This document shows positions 1 to 7,882 of a stretch of DNA of 36,215 nt, in pieces. This stretch comes from Verrucomicrobiales bacterium (lineage in GTDB: Bacteria; Verrucomicrobiota; Verrucomicrobiia; Limisphaerales; F1-80-MAGS106): the NCBI GenBank assembly GCA_005805305.1, contig SYMW01000290.1:1-36215 (forward strand), in the 5' to 3' direction. The position numbers were made by a program, and so were the translations under genes. The notes under the pieces are model-generated. The model saw only the letters and a list, made by a program, of their open reading frames with translations, ran no database searches and had not been told where the DNA came from. How positions within the stretch are numbered: position 1 is the first letter of the stretch; every line of letters starts with the position of its first letter.

Positions 1-1
1 C

Positions 2-712
2 ACCATTTTTTTGGACGAGATCGGCGATATGAGCCGCCCGTTGCAGGCGAAACTGCTTCGGTTTTTGGAAGACGGAACCTTCACTCGGGTAGGAGGAAAC
101 AGCGAGCTTCAAGTGAATGTGCGGCTGATCGCGGCCACGAACAGGGACATCGTGCATGCCATCCGGCAAAACCATTTCAGGGAAGATCTGTTCCACCGGC
201 TTAACGTGGTTCAGTTCCTGCCTCCCCCGCTCCGCGAACGAGGCCAGGACATACTCCTGCTGGCCGCGCATTTTCTCCGGCATTTCAGCGTGTCCATGAG
301 CAAGCTTATCCGCGGATTCTCCCCGAACGCACAGAATCAACTGCTCGCCCACCACTGGCCGGGCAATGTTCGGGAGCTGCGCAACGCCATCGAGAGGGCT
401 GTGATTTTGGAATTGGCGGACGAGATTCAACCGGCGAGCCTTCCGAATTTTCAAGTTGAATCAAAGCTTCGCAAATTTGACACCGCCTTCCTCACCGCGG
501 GGTTGTCATTGGACCAGGCCGTGACCAATTACGAGCGGGACCTGATTCTGACGATCCACGAGCAGAATCAAGGGAATTTGAACCGAGTGGCCGACCATCT
601 CAAGATCAGCCGTCATGCGCTGCGCTATCGCATGCAGCGGCTGAACATCTTGCAGGAGAACTCGGATGACGATGACAAGCCCGCCGGCGACCATTCCTCG
701 CACACCTCCTGA
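2..712 (+). CDS. Sigma-54-dependent response regulator/activator, N-terminus cut off by window edge
   Basis: This is the C-terminal part of a bacterial enhancer-binding protein that would drive sigma-54 (RpoN) promoters by ATP hydrolysis. The frame is open to the first base, so the listed TTG start at 11 is only the first start-like codon. The visible part begins at Walker B (TIFLDEIGDMS) and continues through the sensor I region (RLIAATNRDI), the arginine-rich REDLFHRLNVVQF stretch and sensor II (WPGNVRELRNAIERAVIL). It ends in a Fis-type helix-turn-helix (NLNRVADHLKISRHALRYRMQRL). Walker A, GAFTGA and any receiver or sensory domain lie outside the window, so the signal it senses cannot be told. 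It overlaps the next ORF if that one starts at its first ATG. I saw no clear -24/-12 promoter in the window that would identify its target. Confidence 0.93.
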   Translation, partial: TIFLDEIGDMSRPLQAKLLRFLEDGTFTRVGGNSELQVNVRLIAATNRDIVHAIRQNHFREDLFHRLNVVQFLPPPLRERGQDILLLAAHFLRHFSVSMSKLIRGFSPNAQNQLLAHHWPGNVRELRNAIERAVILELADEIQPASLPNFQVESKLRKFDTAFLTAGLSLDQAVTNYERDLILTIHEQNQGNLNRVADHLKISRHALRYRMQRLNILQENSDDDDKPAGDHSSHTS

Positions 713-1178
713 AACCGCCCACACTCGAAGCATGACCGCCTGGATGCCACTCTTCGCTCAGACTCTCGATAACCTGGCCGCGAGACCGCTCGGCACCGGA
801 ACGAGGATGGTCATTGGGGATTTGGTCTGGGTTCTTTGGCTGGCCTTGGGTTTAGCCGTCCTGCTTTTCGCTTGGGCCCGATACGGGCGTCGTTCCAAGC
901 GCCGGGAACACCGCTCCCACCGCCCCGCCATCGTCCAGAATTCTCTCAACGCCAATGCCGGCCTCCAGCAAGAGGAGTCGGCCGACGACTCCGAAACAGA
1001 GGATGGCACCGAGGACGAGGAGGGCGAGGACAGCGCGGATAAAGACAGTTCGAAATCCTCCGGCAGGCGGCGAAAGCGGCGCCGGCGCGGGCACCACAGA
1101 CCGCGCAATCCCACGCTCGAAGAAACCGGCGGGCTTCCGCCCACTCGTCCCGGAGATCCTCCCTCGACGCAAGGCTGA
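666..1178 (+). CDS. Small single-pass membrane protein with charged low-complexity tail
   Basis: I do not recognise a family. The ORF has one clear hydrophobic segment (DLVWVLWLALGLAVLLFAWA, about residues 59-78), followed at once by basic residues (RYGRRSKRREHR), which suggests an inner-membrane anchor with a cytoplasmic C-terminus. The tail is acidic (DSETEDGTEDEEGEDSADKD), then strongly basic (GRRRKRRRRGHHRPR), then rich in Pro and Gly. The first ATG at 666 overlaps the regulator by 47 bp; an in-frame ATG at 732 would avoid the overlap and keep the membrane segment, so it may be the true start. Several other frames are open here because GC is high, which lowers confidence. The charged tail could bind nucleic acid or another protein, but nothing in the sequence proves it. 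Confidence 0.55.
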   Translation: MTMTSPPATIPRTPPETAHTRSMTAWMPLFAQTLDNLAARPLGTGTRMVIGDLVWVLWLALGLAVLLFAWARYGRRSKRREHRSHRPAIVQNSLNANAGLQQEESADDSETEDGTEDEEGEDSADKDSSKSSGRRRKRRRRGHHRPRNPTLEETGGLPPTRPGDPPSTQG

Positions 1179-1228
1179 GCGGACCCGATTCGAATGCCGC
1201 CAAGGGTTTCTTGCGTCGCCTGAGCCAG

Positions 1229-2113
1229 ATGATCCAGCATTCCCCTATGTCCGTCAGCCACGCCATCACGAAGAAAAGCGCTTCAAACCTCGCGATGGCC
1301 TTCGTGCTGCTCCCAAAAGCGCGCGCCGACGCGATGGCCAAGCTCTACGCCTTTTGCAGGCAGGTGGACGATGTCGCGGATGAAACCGCCCGCCCTGTCG
1401 ACGACCGGCGCCGGGAGTTGGCTCGATGGCGCACAGAGATACGCCGCCTTTACGAAGGGGCCGGGGCGTCGATCCCGGTTGTGGAGGAGCTCGCGCCCGT
1501 CATCCGCGCGCACAAGCTCTCTTTGGGCCTGTTCGAGGAGATTTTGAACGGCGTCGAGATGGACTTGGATGTCTCCCGCTACGAGACCTACGGGGAGCTG
1601 GACGCCTATTGTTACCGGGTGGCGTCGGCCGTGGGTTTGCAGAGCATTGAGATATTCGGCTATTCGAACCCCGCCTGCCGTGATTACGCGGTGCATTTGG
1701 GGAAAGCGCTTCAGCTCACGAACATTTTGAGAGACGTGCGGAACGACGCTGAACGGGGGTATATCTATATACCATTGGCCGAGCTCGCCAGGTACGAAGT
1801 ATCCGAGCGGGAGATTCTGAGCCTGAACTACTCGGAGAGATTTCAAGCGCTGGCGGGTTCGGTGGCAAGCCGCGCCCGATCCTTTTATCAGCAGGCGAGG
1901 CAGTCCCTGCCCCCCAGCGAGCGGGGGTCCATGATCGCGGCGGAACTGATGGGCTCCGTGTATTGGGAGCTCCTGCTCCAGCTCCAGAGGCGGCGTTTCG
2001 ACGTGTTTCGCGAGCCGCGCGTCCGAGTGTCCAAACCCCGCAAACTGCTCTTGATCCTTAGGACCTGGATGCGCCTTAAAATGGGGTTTGAAGCGCCGCA
2101 TTATGGCTCTTGA
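1229..2113 (+). CDS. hpnD: Squalene/phytoene synthase family protein, HpnD-like (presqualene diphosphate synthase)
   Basis: This is a trans-isoprenyl diphosphate head-to-head condensing enzyme. HpnD relatives join two farnesyl diphosphates into presqualene diphosphate in the HpnCDE route to squalene. The first aspartate-rich motif is in LYAFCRQVDDVADE (about residues 38-51) and the second in LTNILRDVRNDAERGYIYIP (about 164-183); YCYRVASAVG lies between them. The N-terminal SNLAMAFVLLPKARADAMAKL stretch fits HpnD/CrtB better than HpnC. Length is normal for the family. The ORF opens at TTG 1211, but ATG 1229 or 1247 is more likely. The stop overlaps the eboD-like start by 11 bp, so the two are probably cotranslated. 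A squalene-hopene cyclase lies 27 kb downstream; HpnC and HpnE are not in the window. A phytoene synthase role cannot be excluded. Confidence 0.85.
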   Translation: MIQHSPMSVSHAITKKSASNLAMAFVLLPKARADAMAKLYAFCRQVDDVADETARPVDDRRRELARWRTEIRRLYEGAGASIPVVEELAPVIRAHKLSLGLFEEILNGVEMDLDVSRYETYGELDAYCYRVASAVGLQSIEIFGYSNPACRDYAVHLGKALQLTNILRDVRNDAERGYIYIPLAELARYEVSEREILSLNYSERFQALAGSVASRARSFYQQARQSLPPSERGSMIAAELMGSVYWELLLQLQRRRFDVFREPRVRVSKPRKLLLILRTWMRLKMGFEAPHYGS

Positions 2114-3347
2114 AAAAGCTTCTCTACAGGATCTCAAAGAATTAAAAAGAATCGCAATGCCTTGCATCGAGCGCACCGTCCAGGTCACATTTCGGCATCG
2201 TGTTTTCTTCACGGAGCGGGTCTTCGATGTTTCCAACACACTGCTGCGCGATGTGTTGGTGGATGGCGATCCCCAACGATGCCCCTGCAGGGCTCTTCTG
2301 GTTTTGGACGAGGGTCTGCTGACCGTCATGCCGCGGCTGCGGGAGATGACCGAGCGCTACTTCGCGGCCTATCCGGAGCTGCATCTGGCGTGTCGTCCCC
2401 AGGTCTTCGAAGGGGGCGAGCGAGCCAAGAATTCCTCTTTCCAGGTTTCGGAGCTCCAGTCCCAAATCGAGCGCTTCCACATCGACCGCCACTCGTGTCT
2501 GGTAGTGGTTGGCGGCGGCGCGCTTCTGGACATGGCCGGCTTCGCGGCCGCGACCGCCCATCGCGGCGTCCGCCTGGTGCGATTGCCGACGACCACCTTG
2601 AGCCAGGACGATTCGGGCGTTGGGGTGAAGAACGGAGTCAACGCCTTTGGCAAAAAGAATTTCATCGGCACGTTCGCGGTGCCATTTGCCGTGATCAACG
2701 ATTTCGAGTTCATCCGATGCCTCCCGGCGCGGGACAAGACGGCGGGATATGTCGAAGCGGTCAAGGTGGCGGCCATTCGTGACGAGGTTTTTTTCGAGCA
2801 GATCGAGAACGACGCGCCCGCGTTGCGCGCTTTCGATCCCAGCGCGATGAAGCGCCTCATTCAGCGTTGTGCCGAGCTGCACATGAATCACATCGCGGGC
2901 TCTGGCGATCCTTTCGAGATGGGGTCGGCCAGACCTCTTGATTTCGGCCATTGGGCGGCGCACAAACTCGAGCCGCTCTCAGAGTATAAGCTGCGCCACG
3001 GGGAAGCGGTGGCCGTGGGCATCGCCTTGGATGTGATTTATTCGCGGCGAGTCGGGCTTTTGGATCCGGCCTCGGCGGAGCGCGTGCTGTCGCTCTTGGA
3101 GAAGCTCGGCTTTGAATTGTTCACCCCGGAGCTTCTCTACGCGGATGACTCGGGCCAGGCCCTGGTGTTGCAAGGATTACAGGAGTTCCAGGAGCACTTG
3201 GGCGGACGCCTCACTATCACCCTCCTGGAGCGCATTGGAAAGGGGATCGAGGTGCACGAAATGCTCGAGTCACAGGTCGTTCAGGCCATTCAAGAGTTGA
3301 AAGGCCGCCCTCGTGCGAAGTCCGGGCTCCCAGCGGGATCCGTTTGA
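2103..3347 (+). CDS. eboD: EboD-like sugar-phosphate cyclase (3-dehydroquinate-synthase superfamily)
   Basis: The fold is that of 3-dehydroquinate synthase, an NAD- and metal-dependent sugar-phosphate cyclase. The NAD-binding VVGGGALLDMAGF (about residues 134-146) is followed by RLPTTTLSQDDSGVGVKNGVN (about 160-181) and FGKKNFIGTF. Likely metal ligands are the Glu in EAVKVAAI and the His residues in HWAAHKLE and RHGEAV. Housekeeping AroB usually has DSSVGGKTGVN at the substrate loop; the DSGVGVKNGVN...KKNF version is the one I associate with EboD. The EboF-like gene directly downstream supports this. The true EboD substrate is not established; ebo genes have been linked to moving precursors of small molecules such as scytonemin toward the periplasm. 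TTG 2088 is a possible longer start, and ATG 2157 sits just ahead of the conserved VQVTFRHRVFFTERVF. Confidence 0.85.
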   Translation: MALEKASLQDLKELKRIAMPCIERTVQVTFRHRVFFTERVFDVSNTLLRDVLVDGDPQRCPCRALLVLDEGLLTVMPRLREMTERYFAAYPELHLACRPQVFEGGERAKNSSFQVSELQSQIERFHIDRHSCLVVVGGGALLDMAGFAAATAHRGVRLVRLPTTTLSQDDSGVGVKNGVNAFGKKNFIGTFAVPFAVINDFEFIRCLPARDKTAGYVEAVKVAAIRDEVFFEQIENDAPALRAFDPSAMKRLIQRCAELHMNHIAGSGDPFEMGSARPLDFGHWAAHKLEPLSEYKLRHGEAVAVGIALDVIYSRRVGLLDPASAERVLSLLEKLGFELFTPELLYADDSGQALVLQGLQEFQEHLGGRLTITLLERIGKGIEVHEMLESQVVQAIQELKGRPRAKSGLPAGSV

Positions 3348-3517
3348 CCCCTTGCCTGATGCGGCAGACGTTGGCTCCTCATGATCATGCCTCAGCTCGC
3401 GATGAATCGGGTTCCGGAGCCACCGTGGACTCAGGGGGTGGATCGCGCTGATGGCCCGCGGGTGCCAGCCGATGGCCGCGAGGAATGCATGAGGCTCCGC
3501 GAAGGACGGGTCACGCG

Positions 3518-4942
3518 ATGAACGACACTCGAACCCGGCGGTTGGCGGTGTTGAACGTGGTGGGGCTCAGCAAATCCGTGCTGGGTTTGCTGACTCCCAG
3601 AATAGGCTCGTTGGCGCGGGATGGCGCCCTGTGCCTCATACGGCCCGCGTTTCCGGCGGTGACCTGCACCGCCCAGTCGAACTACCTCACAGGAAAACCG
3701 CCCGCCGGCCATGGAATAGTCGGGAACGGCTGGTTTGACCGTTCGCTCGCGGAGGTGCAGTTCTGGAAACAATCCAATGCGCTAGTCGCCGCTCCGAAGG
3801 TTTGGGAAGACCTCAGGCTTCTCCGCCCCGGTCTCACGTGCGCCAAATTGTTTTGGTGGTACAACATGTACTCAACCGCCGATTACTCGATCACGCCGCG
3901 GCCCATGTATCCCGCCGACGGCCGCAAGGTGTTCGATGTTTATTCCTGGCCTTACTCGATCCGTACGGAGATTAAAGCGGAGCTGGGAAGTTTTCCTTTC
4001 CCGACGTTTTGGGGCCCCGCGGCCGGCGTGAAAAGCCCCCAGGGCGAGCCCGAGGCGGCTTCCGCCTGGATCGCGGCGTCGGCCCGTTGGATAGAGAACC
4101 GGTATCGTCCCCATCTCAGTTTGGTTTACTTGCCTCACTTGGACTACAATTTGCAGCGGTTCGGAACCAAAGATCCGCGGGTTGAGGATGACATTCGCCG
4201 CGTGGACACGCTGGTCGGGGGGTTGCTAGATTTTTATCGGGAGCGGGACGTCGAAGTGCTGGTGTTGTCGGAGTACGGCATCACGGATGTCGATCATCCC
4301 GTGCATCTGAACCGGCTTTTTCGATCGCAAGGATGGCTCGCGATCAAGGAGGAACTGGGCCTTGAGCAGTTGGACACGGGAGCCAGCCAGGCGTTCGCGG
4401 TGGCTGACCATCAAGTCGCTCATGTGTATGTCAAGGATCCACAGCTCATTCCTGTCGTGCGTGACTTTCTGCTCCAGCAGCCAGGCATACAGGAAGTCCT
4501 GGGGGCCTGGGAGAAACCCTCGTGGGGAATCGACCACCCGCGAGCCGGCGATCTCGTCGCCGTCGCGGCGCCCAGGTCCTGGTTCACTTATTATTACTGG
4601 AATGAGGATGCCCTCGCGCCGGACTTCGCACGATGTGTCGACATCCATCGGAAGCCGGGTTATGATCCCGTTGAACTCTTCCTGGATCCCGACATTCCGG
4701 CGGTGAAGCTCAAGATCTTGCTCAAGCTGCTGCGCAAAAAACTGGGCTTCCGCATGTTGATGGACGTGATCCCTTTGAACGCCGGGTTGGTGCGGGGCTC
4801 CCACGGAAGAAGGCCGGAGGACAAGGGTGACTGGCCTGTGATGTTGTCGACGCGCGCCGGCGCGTTTGGCGGCGCCGAGGAGATGGATTCGCTCGATGTG
4901 GCCCGGGCCATCAAAGCCGGAATGGGAATCAGCGACCCATGA
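3518..4942 (+). CDS. eboF: EboF-like alkaline phosphatase superfamily protein (type I phosphodiesterase/nucleotide pyrophosphatase)
   Basis: This protein belongs to the alkaline-phosphatase-superfamily phosphodiesterases. It opens with RLAVLNVVGLSKSVLG, then FPAVTCTAQSNYLTGKPPAGHG (about residues 44-65), where a Thr or Ser would be the catalytic nucleophile. Metal-ligand-like segments follow: YLPHLDYNLQRFG (about 203-215), VLSEYGITDVDHPVHLNRLF (about 248-267) and FAVADHQVAHVYV (about 293-305). There is no signal peptide, so it should act in the cytoplasm. An upstream in-frame ATG at 3485 adds 11 poorly conserved residues; ATG 3518 starts next to the conserved core. A gap of 170 bp separates it from eboD and holds nothing I can identify. 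Its stop overlaps the next start (ATGA), which ties its translation to the PLP enzyme. The substrate is unknown. Confidence 0.83.
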   Translation: MNDTRTRRLAVLNVVGLSKSVLGLLTPRIGSLARDGALCLIRPAFPAVTCTAQSNYLTGKPPAGHGIVGNGWFDRSLAEVQFWKQSNALVAAPKVWEDLRLLRPGLTCAKLFWWYNMYSTADYSITPRPMYPADGRKVFDVYSWPYSIRTEIKAELGSFPFPTFWGPAAGVKSPQGEPEAASAWIAASARWIENRYRPHLSLVYLPHLDYNLQRFGTKDPRVEDDIRRVDTLVGGLLDFYRERDVEVLVLSEYGITDVDHPVHLNRLFRSQGWLAIKEELGLEQLDTGASQAFAVADHQVAHVYVKDPQLIPVVRDFLLQQPGIQEVLGAWEKPSWGIDHPRAGDLVAVAAPRSWFTYYYWNEDALAPDFARCVDIHRKPGYDPVELFLDPDIPAVKLKILLKLLRKKLGFRMLMDVIPLNAGLVRGSHGRRPEDKGDWPVMLSTRAGAFGGAEEMDSLDVARAIKAGMGISDP

Positions 4943-6135
4943 TGGAACAGGGACGACAAAGCGCGAAACAGATGAAACTGGGCGTCATGATGCGGGATGA
5001 ATCGGAGCGCCATCGCGAGTTTCCCGTGACCAGACACCAGGCGTTTCTGGCCCATGCCGGCGATTGCCCGCTGCCCTCGCGCGTCGCTCAAGCCATTCGT
5101 GACTACGCTGAGAGCGCGTCGCTGGGCGATCAAGAAAAGTCCGTCCCTCACGAATTGCTCGCGGGTGCCCGCGCCGCCGCGGCCGCGCTGCTGGAAGTCG
5201 CCTGGGAGGAAGTCGCGATGGTCGGCCCGACGTCCCTGGGGCTCAGCCTGGTCGCTTCCGGCTTTCCGCTGCGCCGGGGAGATAACGTGGTGATCTATTT
5301 CGACGATTACCCTTCCAACGTTTATCCTTGGCTGGCTCTCGCCCAGCGCGGTGTCAAAGTTCGTTTCGTCCACGCCCGCGCCTGGGGGCGCGTGAAGCCC
5401 TATGACATTCTGGAGCAGGTCGATGAGCAAACACGACTCGTCGCGATGTCCACATGCCACTTCATCACCGGCTGGCGGTTGGATTACGCCGAAGTGGCCA
5501 AGGAATTGGATAGGCAAGGCGTGGCCCTTTGCCTGGACGGCATCCAAACGATCGGCGCGTTCCCCACGCCTTTGAAGCACGTCGCATTCATGGCGGCCGA
5601 CGCTCACAAATGGATGCTGGGGCCCTGTGGCGCGGGACTTTTCTATGTCCGGAAAGACTGGCAGGAAAAGCTGCGCCCCGCCGTGCTGGGTTGGAACAAC
5701 GTGCGCTGCCCCGGCTTCGTGGCCAGCGAAATCATGGAGTATCGATCTGGCGCGCGCCGGTACGAAGCCGGCTCTTATAACTGGCTGGGGATCGCCGGGA
5801 TGAAAGCGGGGATGGATCTGCTGCTTGAGGCCGGCGTCGGGGAAATCGCGAAGGAATTGCTCCGGAAAAGATCCGTGATGGTGTCAGGTTTGCTCGAGCG
5901 AGGGTTCGAAGTGTTAGAGCCCGGTATGGAACCTCGGAACGCCAGCGGAATTGTGAGTTTTCGCCGGGGCCAAGACGCGATGGCGCCCCTTCACGCATCG
6001 TTAGAGGCCAGCGGCGTCATCACGTCTCTGCGCGTCAACCCCGCCGGCGTGCAATGGATCCGCTTGTCCCCTCATTTTTACAATGCCGACGCGGACTTGG
6101 ACCGCTTGTTTGAATGCCTCAAGGCAGCCGAATGA
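4939..6135 (+). CDS. Class V aminotransferase-fold PLP enzyme
   Basis: The protein is a fold-type I PLP enzyme related to class V aminotransferases and cysteine desulfurase/isopenicillin-epimerase-like proteins. The PLP-contacting Asp lies in ALCLDGIQTIGAFP (about residue 200) and the Schiff-base Lys in AADAHKWMLGPCGAGLFYV (about 223). The N-terminal FLAHAGDCPLPSRVAQAI and MVGPTSLGLSLVASGF match the substrate- and cofactor-binding parts of the family. No catalytic desulfurase cysteine loop is obvious. The start ATG overlaps the eboF stop, and ATG 4987/4990 are alternatives. A PLP enzyme is not one of the six usual Ebo proteins; being cotranslated with a sugar-phosphate cyclase and a phosphodiesterase suggests that it aminates or otherwise changes the same small molecule. 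That is inference. A 161-bp repeat begins 2 bp after the stop. Confidence 0.88.
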   Translation: MMEQGRQSAKQMKLGVMMRDESERHREFPVTRHQAFLAHAGDCPLPSRVAQAIRDYAESASLGDQEKSVPHELLAGARAAAAALLEVAWEEVAMVGPTSLGLSLVASGFPLRRGDNVVIYFDDYPSNVYPWLALAQRGVKVRFVHARAWGRVKPYDILEQVDEQTRLVAMSTCHFITGWRLDYAEVAKELDRQGVALCLDGIQTIGAFPTPLKHVAFMAADAHKWMLGPCGAGLFYVRKDWQEKLRPAVLGWNNVRCPGFVASEIMEYRSGARRYEAGSYNWLGIAGMKAGMDLLLEAGVGEIAKELLRKRSVMVSGLLERGFEVLEPGMEPRNASGIVSFRRGQDAMAPLHASLEASGVITSLRVNPAGVQWIRLSPHFYNADADLDRLFECLKAAE

Positions 6136-6137
6136 AA

Positions 6138-6298
6138 CTTAAAACGGCAGTCGAACCTCGTGGAGATCTGCAGAAACCTGGATGAGAAAGGTTTGACGAT
6201 GAGCGAGGCATATCCTTTATGGATCTGGTGGGTGATTCGGAAAGACGTTATCGCCAGTATCTTGAGAAGATCCGCCTTGGGCAACTGAGGTTTTAAGG
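6138..6298 (+). repeat. Dispersed TIR repeat, copy A
   Basis: This is one of three related elements of about 161 bp in the window (copies B and C below). It begins CTTAAAACGGCAGTCGAAC and ends GGGCAACTGAGGTTTTAAGG; its two ends are imperfect inverted repeats with consensus near CCTTAAAACGGCAGTTG. The inner part (TGATGAGAAAGGTTTGACGA-like, then GGATCTGGTGGGTGATTCGG) aligns along the whole length with the other copies. No transposase or intact conserved ORF is inside. It starts 2 bp after the PLP-enzyme stop and sits in the gap before the sulfatase, in the same orientation as both genes. Confidence 0.85.
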
Positions 6299-6409
6299 TT
6301 TAAGTTTCAATGCCACAGACCACTCAAGGCGGCGCCCGGCCACCGAGCTTTTGGCTGGCCCAAGTCAGCGCCCGGGCGTTAAATGGAACGGTGCTTGAAG
6401 CTTATTCCT

Positions 6410-7870
6410 ATGGCGCGCCGTGACCGATGGAAGATTCGGGCTTGGCTTGGGTGGTATTTGGCGGTGCTCAGCCTCGTCTCGATTCGTCCCGGGGAGGCCG
6501 CTTCGCCTCCTCCCCTTCCGAACATCGTGATTGTGTTCGCGGATGACCTGGGTTGGGGGGATCTGCGCTCGTTCGGCGCGCGACGGATCCGCACTCCCAA
6601 TCTGGACAAGCTAGCTCGCCAGGGCACCCGTTTCACCAGCTTTTACGTGTCGCAGCCAGTTTGCTCGGCGTCGCGCGCCTCGCTGCTGACGGGTTGTTAT
6701 GCTAATCGGATCGGCATCCATGGCGCCTTGCCTCCGAACTCCAAGACAGGCCTTCACGCTGGGGAAACGACCCTGGCTGAGATGCTGCGGGAACGCGGCT
6801 ACGCGACGGCGATTTATGGGAAATGGCATTTGGGAGATGCTCCCCAATTCCTGCCTTCCAACCACGGATTCGACGACTACCTGGGCTTGCCTTACTCCAA
6901 TGACATGTGGCCAAACCATCCGACCGCCAAACAGGGCACCTATCCGCCGCTGCCGCTGATCGCAGGAACCAACGTGATCGAGGTCATGCCAGATCAAACC
7001 CAGCTCACGAAGCGTTATACCTCACGCGCCGTGGACTTCATACAGAGGAACAAGTCAAAGCCCTTTTTTCTGTATCTGCCTCACTCCATGCCGCACGTGC
7101 CGTTGTTCGCGAGCGCGGCGTTCAAGGGGCGGTCCAAGCAAGGCCTCTACGGGGATGTGATTGAGGAGATCGACTGGTCGGTGGGAGAAGTGATGAAGAC
7201 TCTTGACCGGCTCAAACTCTCTGGCAACACCTGGATGATCTTCTTGTCCGACAACGGTCCGTGGCACAGTTACGGCGATCATGCGGGGTCGGCGGGTCCT
7301 TTTCGCGAGGGGAAGGGGTCGGTGTTCGAAGGGGGGATCCGGGTCCCGTGTGTGATGCGCTGGCCGGGCCGGATCCCGCCTGGGCGCGTGTCCAAGGAGC
7401 CCGCGATGACGATCGACTTGTTTCCCACCATCGCCGCGCAGGTGGGTGGCGCGCTCCCCGCCCGCCCGATCGACGGGTTGAATATCTGGCCTCTCATCGC
7501 GGGCCTTCGAGGGGCGCGGAACCCGCACGGCGCCTACGCCTTTTACTATCATCAAAACGAGCTCCAGGCGATCCGGAGCGGCCCGTGGAAATTGTTGCTG
7601 CCGCACAAAGCCAGAGGGATGAGGGGAAGGCCGGGCGGGGAGGAAGGGAAGCCCGCGCCCTACGACCAAATCGACGTGGGTCTTGAGCTTTACAATCTGG
7701 AGCGCGATCCCTCCGAGAAACATAACATCGCCTTGGCAAACCCCGAGCCAGTCAGCCAACTGGGCCTGATGGTGGAGCGGTTCCGAACGGAGCTGGGAGA
7801 CAGCCTGACTCGCCGGGCTGGTTCCGGGGCGCGGCCACCGGGGCGGCTTGAGCCCGCCGATCCGCTTTGA
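6410..7870 (+). CDS. Secreted sulfatase (formylglycine-dependent, alkaline phosphatase superfamily)
   Basis: This type I sulfatase should hydrolyse sulfate esters, most likely on a polysaccharide or glycan, outside the cytoplasm. A signal peptide is visible (WKIRAWLGWYLAVLSLVSI...GEAAS). NIVIVFADDLGWGDLRSFG (about residues 38-56) gives the metal-binding Asp pair, and PVCSASRASLLTG (about 83-95) holds the CxAxR motif whose Cys becomes formylglycine. Further family landmarks are YGKWHLGD, PFFLYLPHSMPHVP and IFLSDNGPW. The C-terminus (WKLLLPHKARG, ELYNLERDPSEKHNIA) is that of a full-length enzyme, about 486 residues. ATG 6383 is an alternative start; 6410 places a basic residue cluster directly before the hydrophobic segment. 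The only maturase-like sequence in the window is a broken gene near 33.2 kb, so an active maturase must lie elsewhere. Confidence 0.93.
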   Translation: MARRDRWKIRAWLGWYLAVLSLVSIRPGEAASPPPLPNIVIVFADDLGWGDLRSFGARRIRTPNLDKLARQGTRFTSFYVSQPVCSASRASLLTGCYANRIGIHGALPPNSKTGLHAGETTLAEMLRERGYATAIYGKWHLGDAPQFLPSNHGFDDYLGLPYSNDMWPNHPTAKQGTYPPLPLIAGTNVIEVMPDQTQLTKRYTSRAVDFIQRNKSKPFFLYLPHSMPHVPLFASAAFKGRSKQGLYGDVIEEIDWSVGEVMKTLDRLKLSGNTWMIFLSDNGPWHSYGDHAGSAGPFREGKGSVFEGGIRVPCVMRWPGRIPPGRVSKEPAMTIDLFPTIAAQVGGALPARPIDGLNIWPLIAGLRGARNPHGAYAFYYHQNELQAIRSGPWKLLLPHKARGMRGRPGGEEGKPAPYDQIDVGLELYNLERDPSEKHNIALANPEPVSQLGLMVERFRTELGDSLTRRAGSGARPPGRLEPADPL

Positions 7871-7882
7871 TCCTCCCTTCCG

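Noticed and set aside
1283-2329. Long minus-strand ORF (348 codons) opposite the squalene/phytoene synthase
   Set aside because: It is an antisense shadow of high-GC coding sequence; the plus strand has both aspartate-rich motifs.
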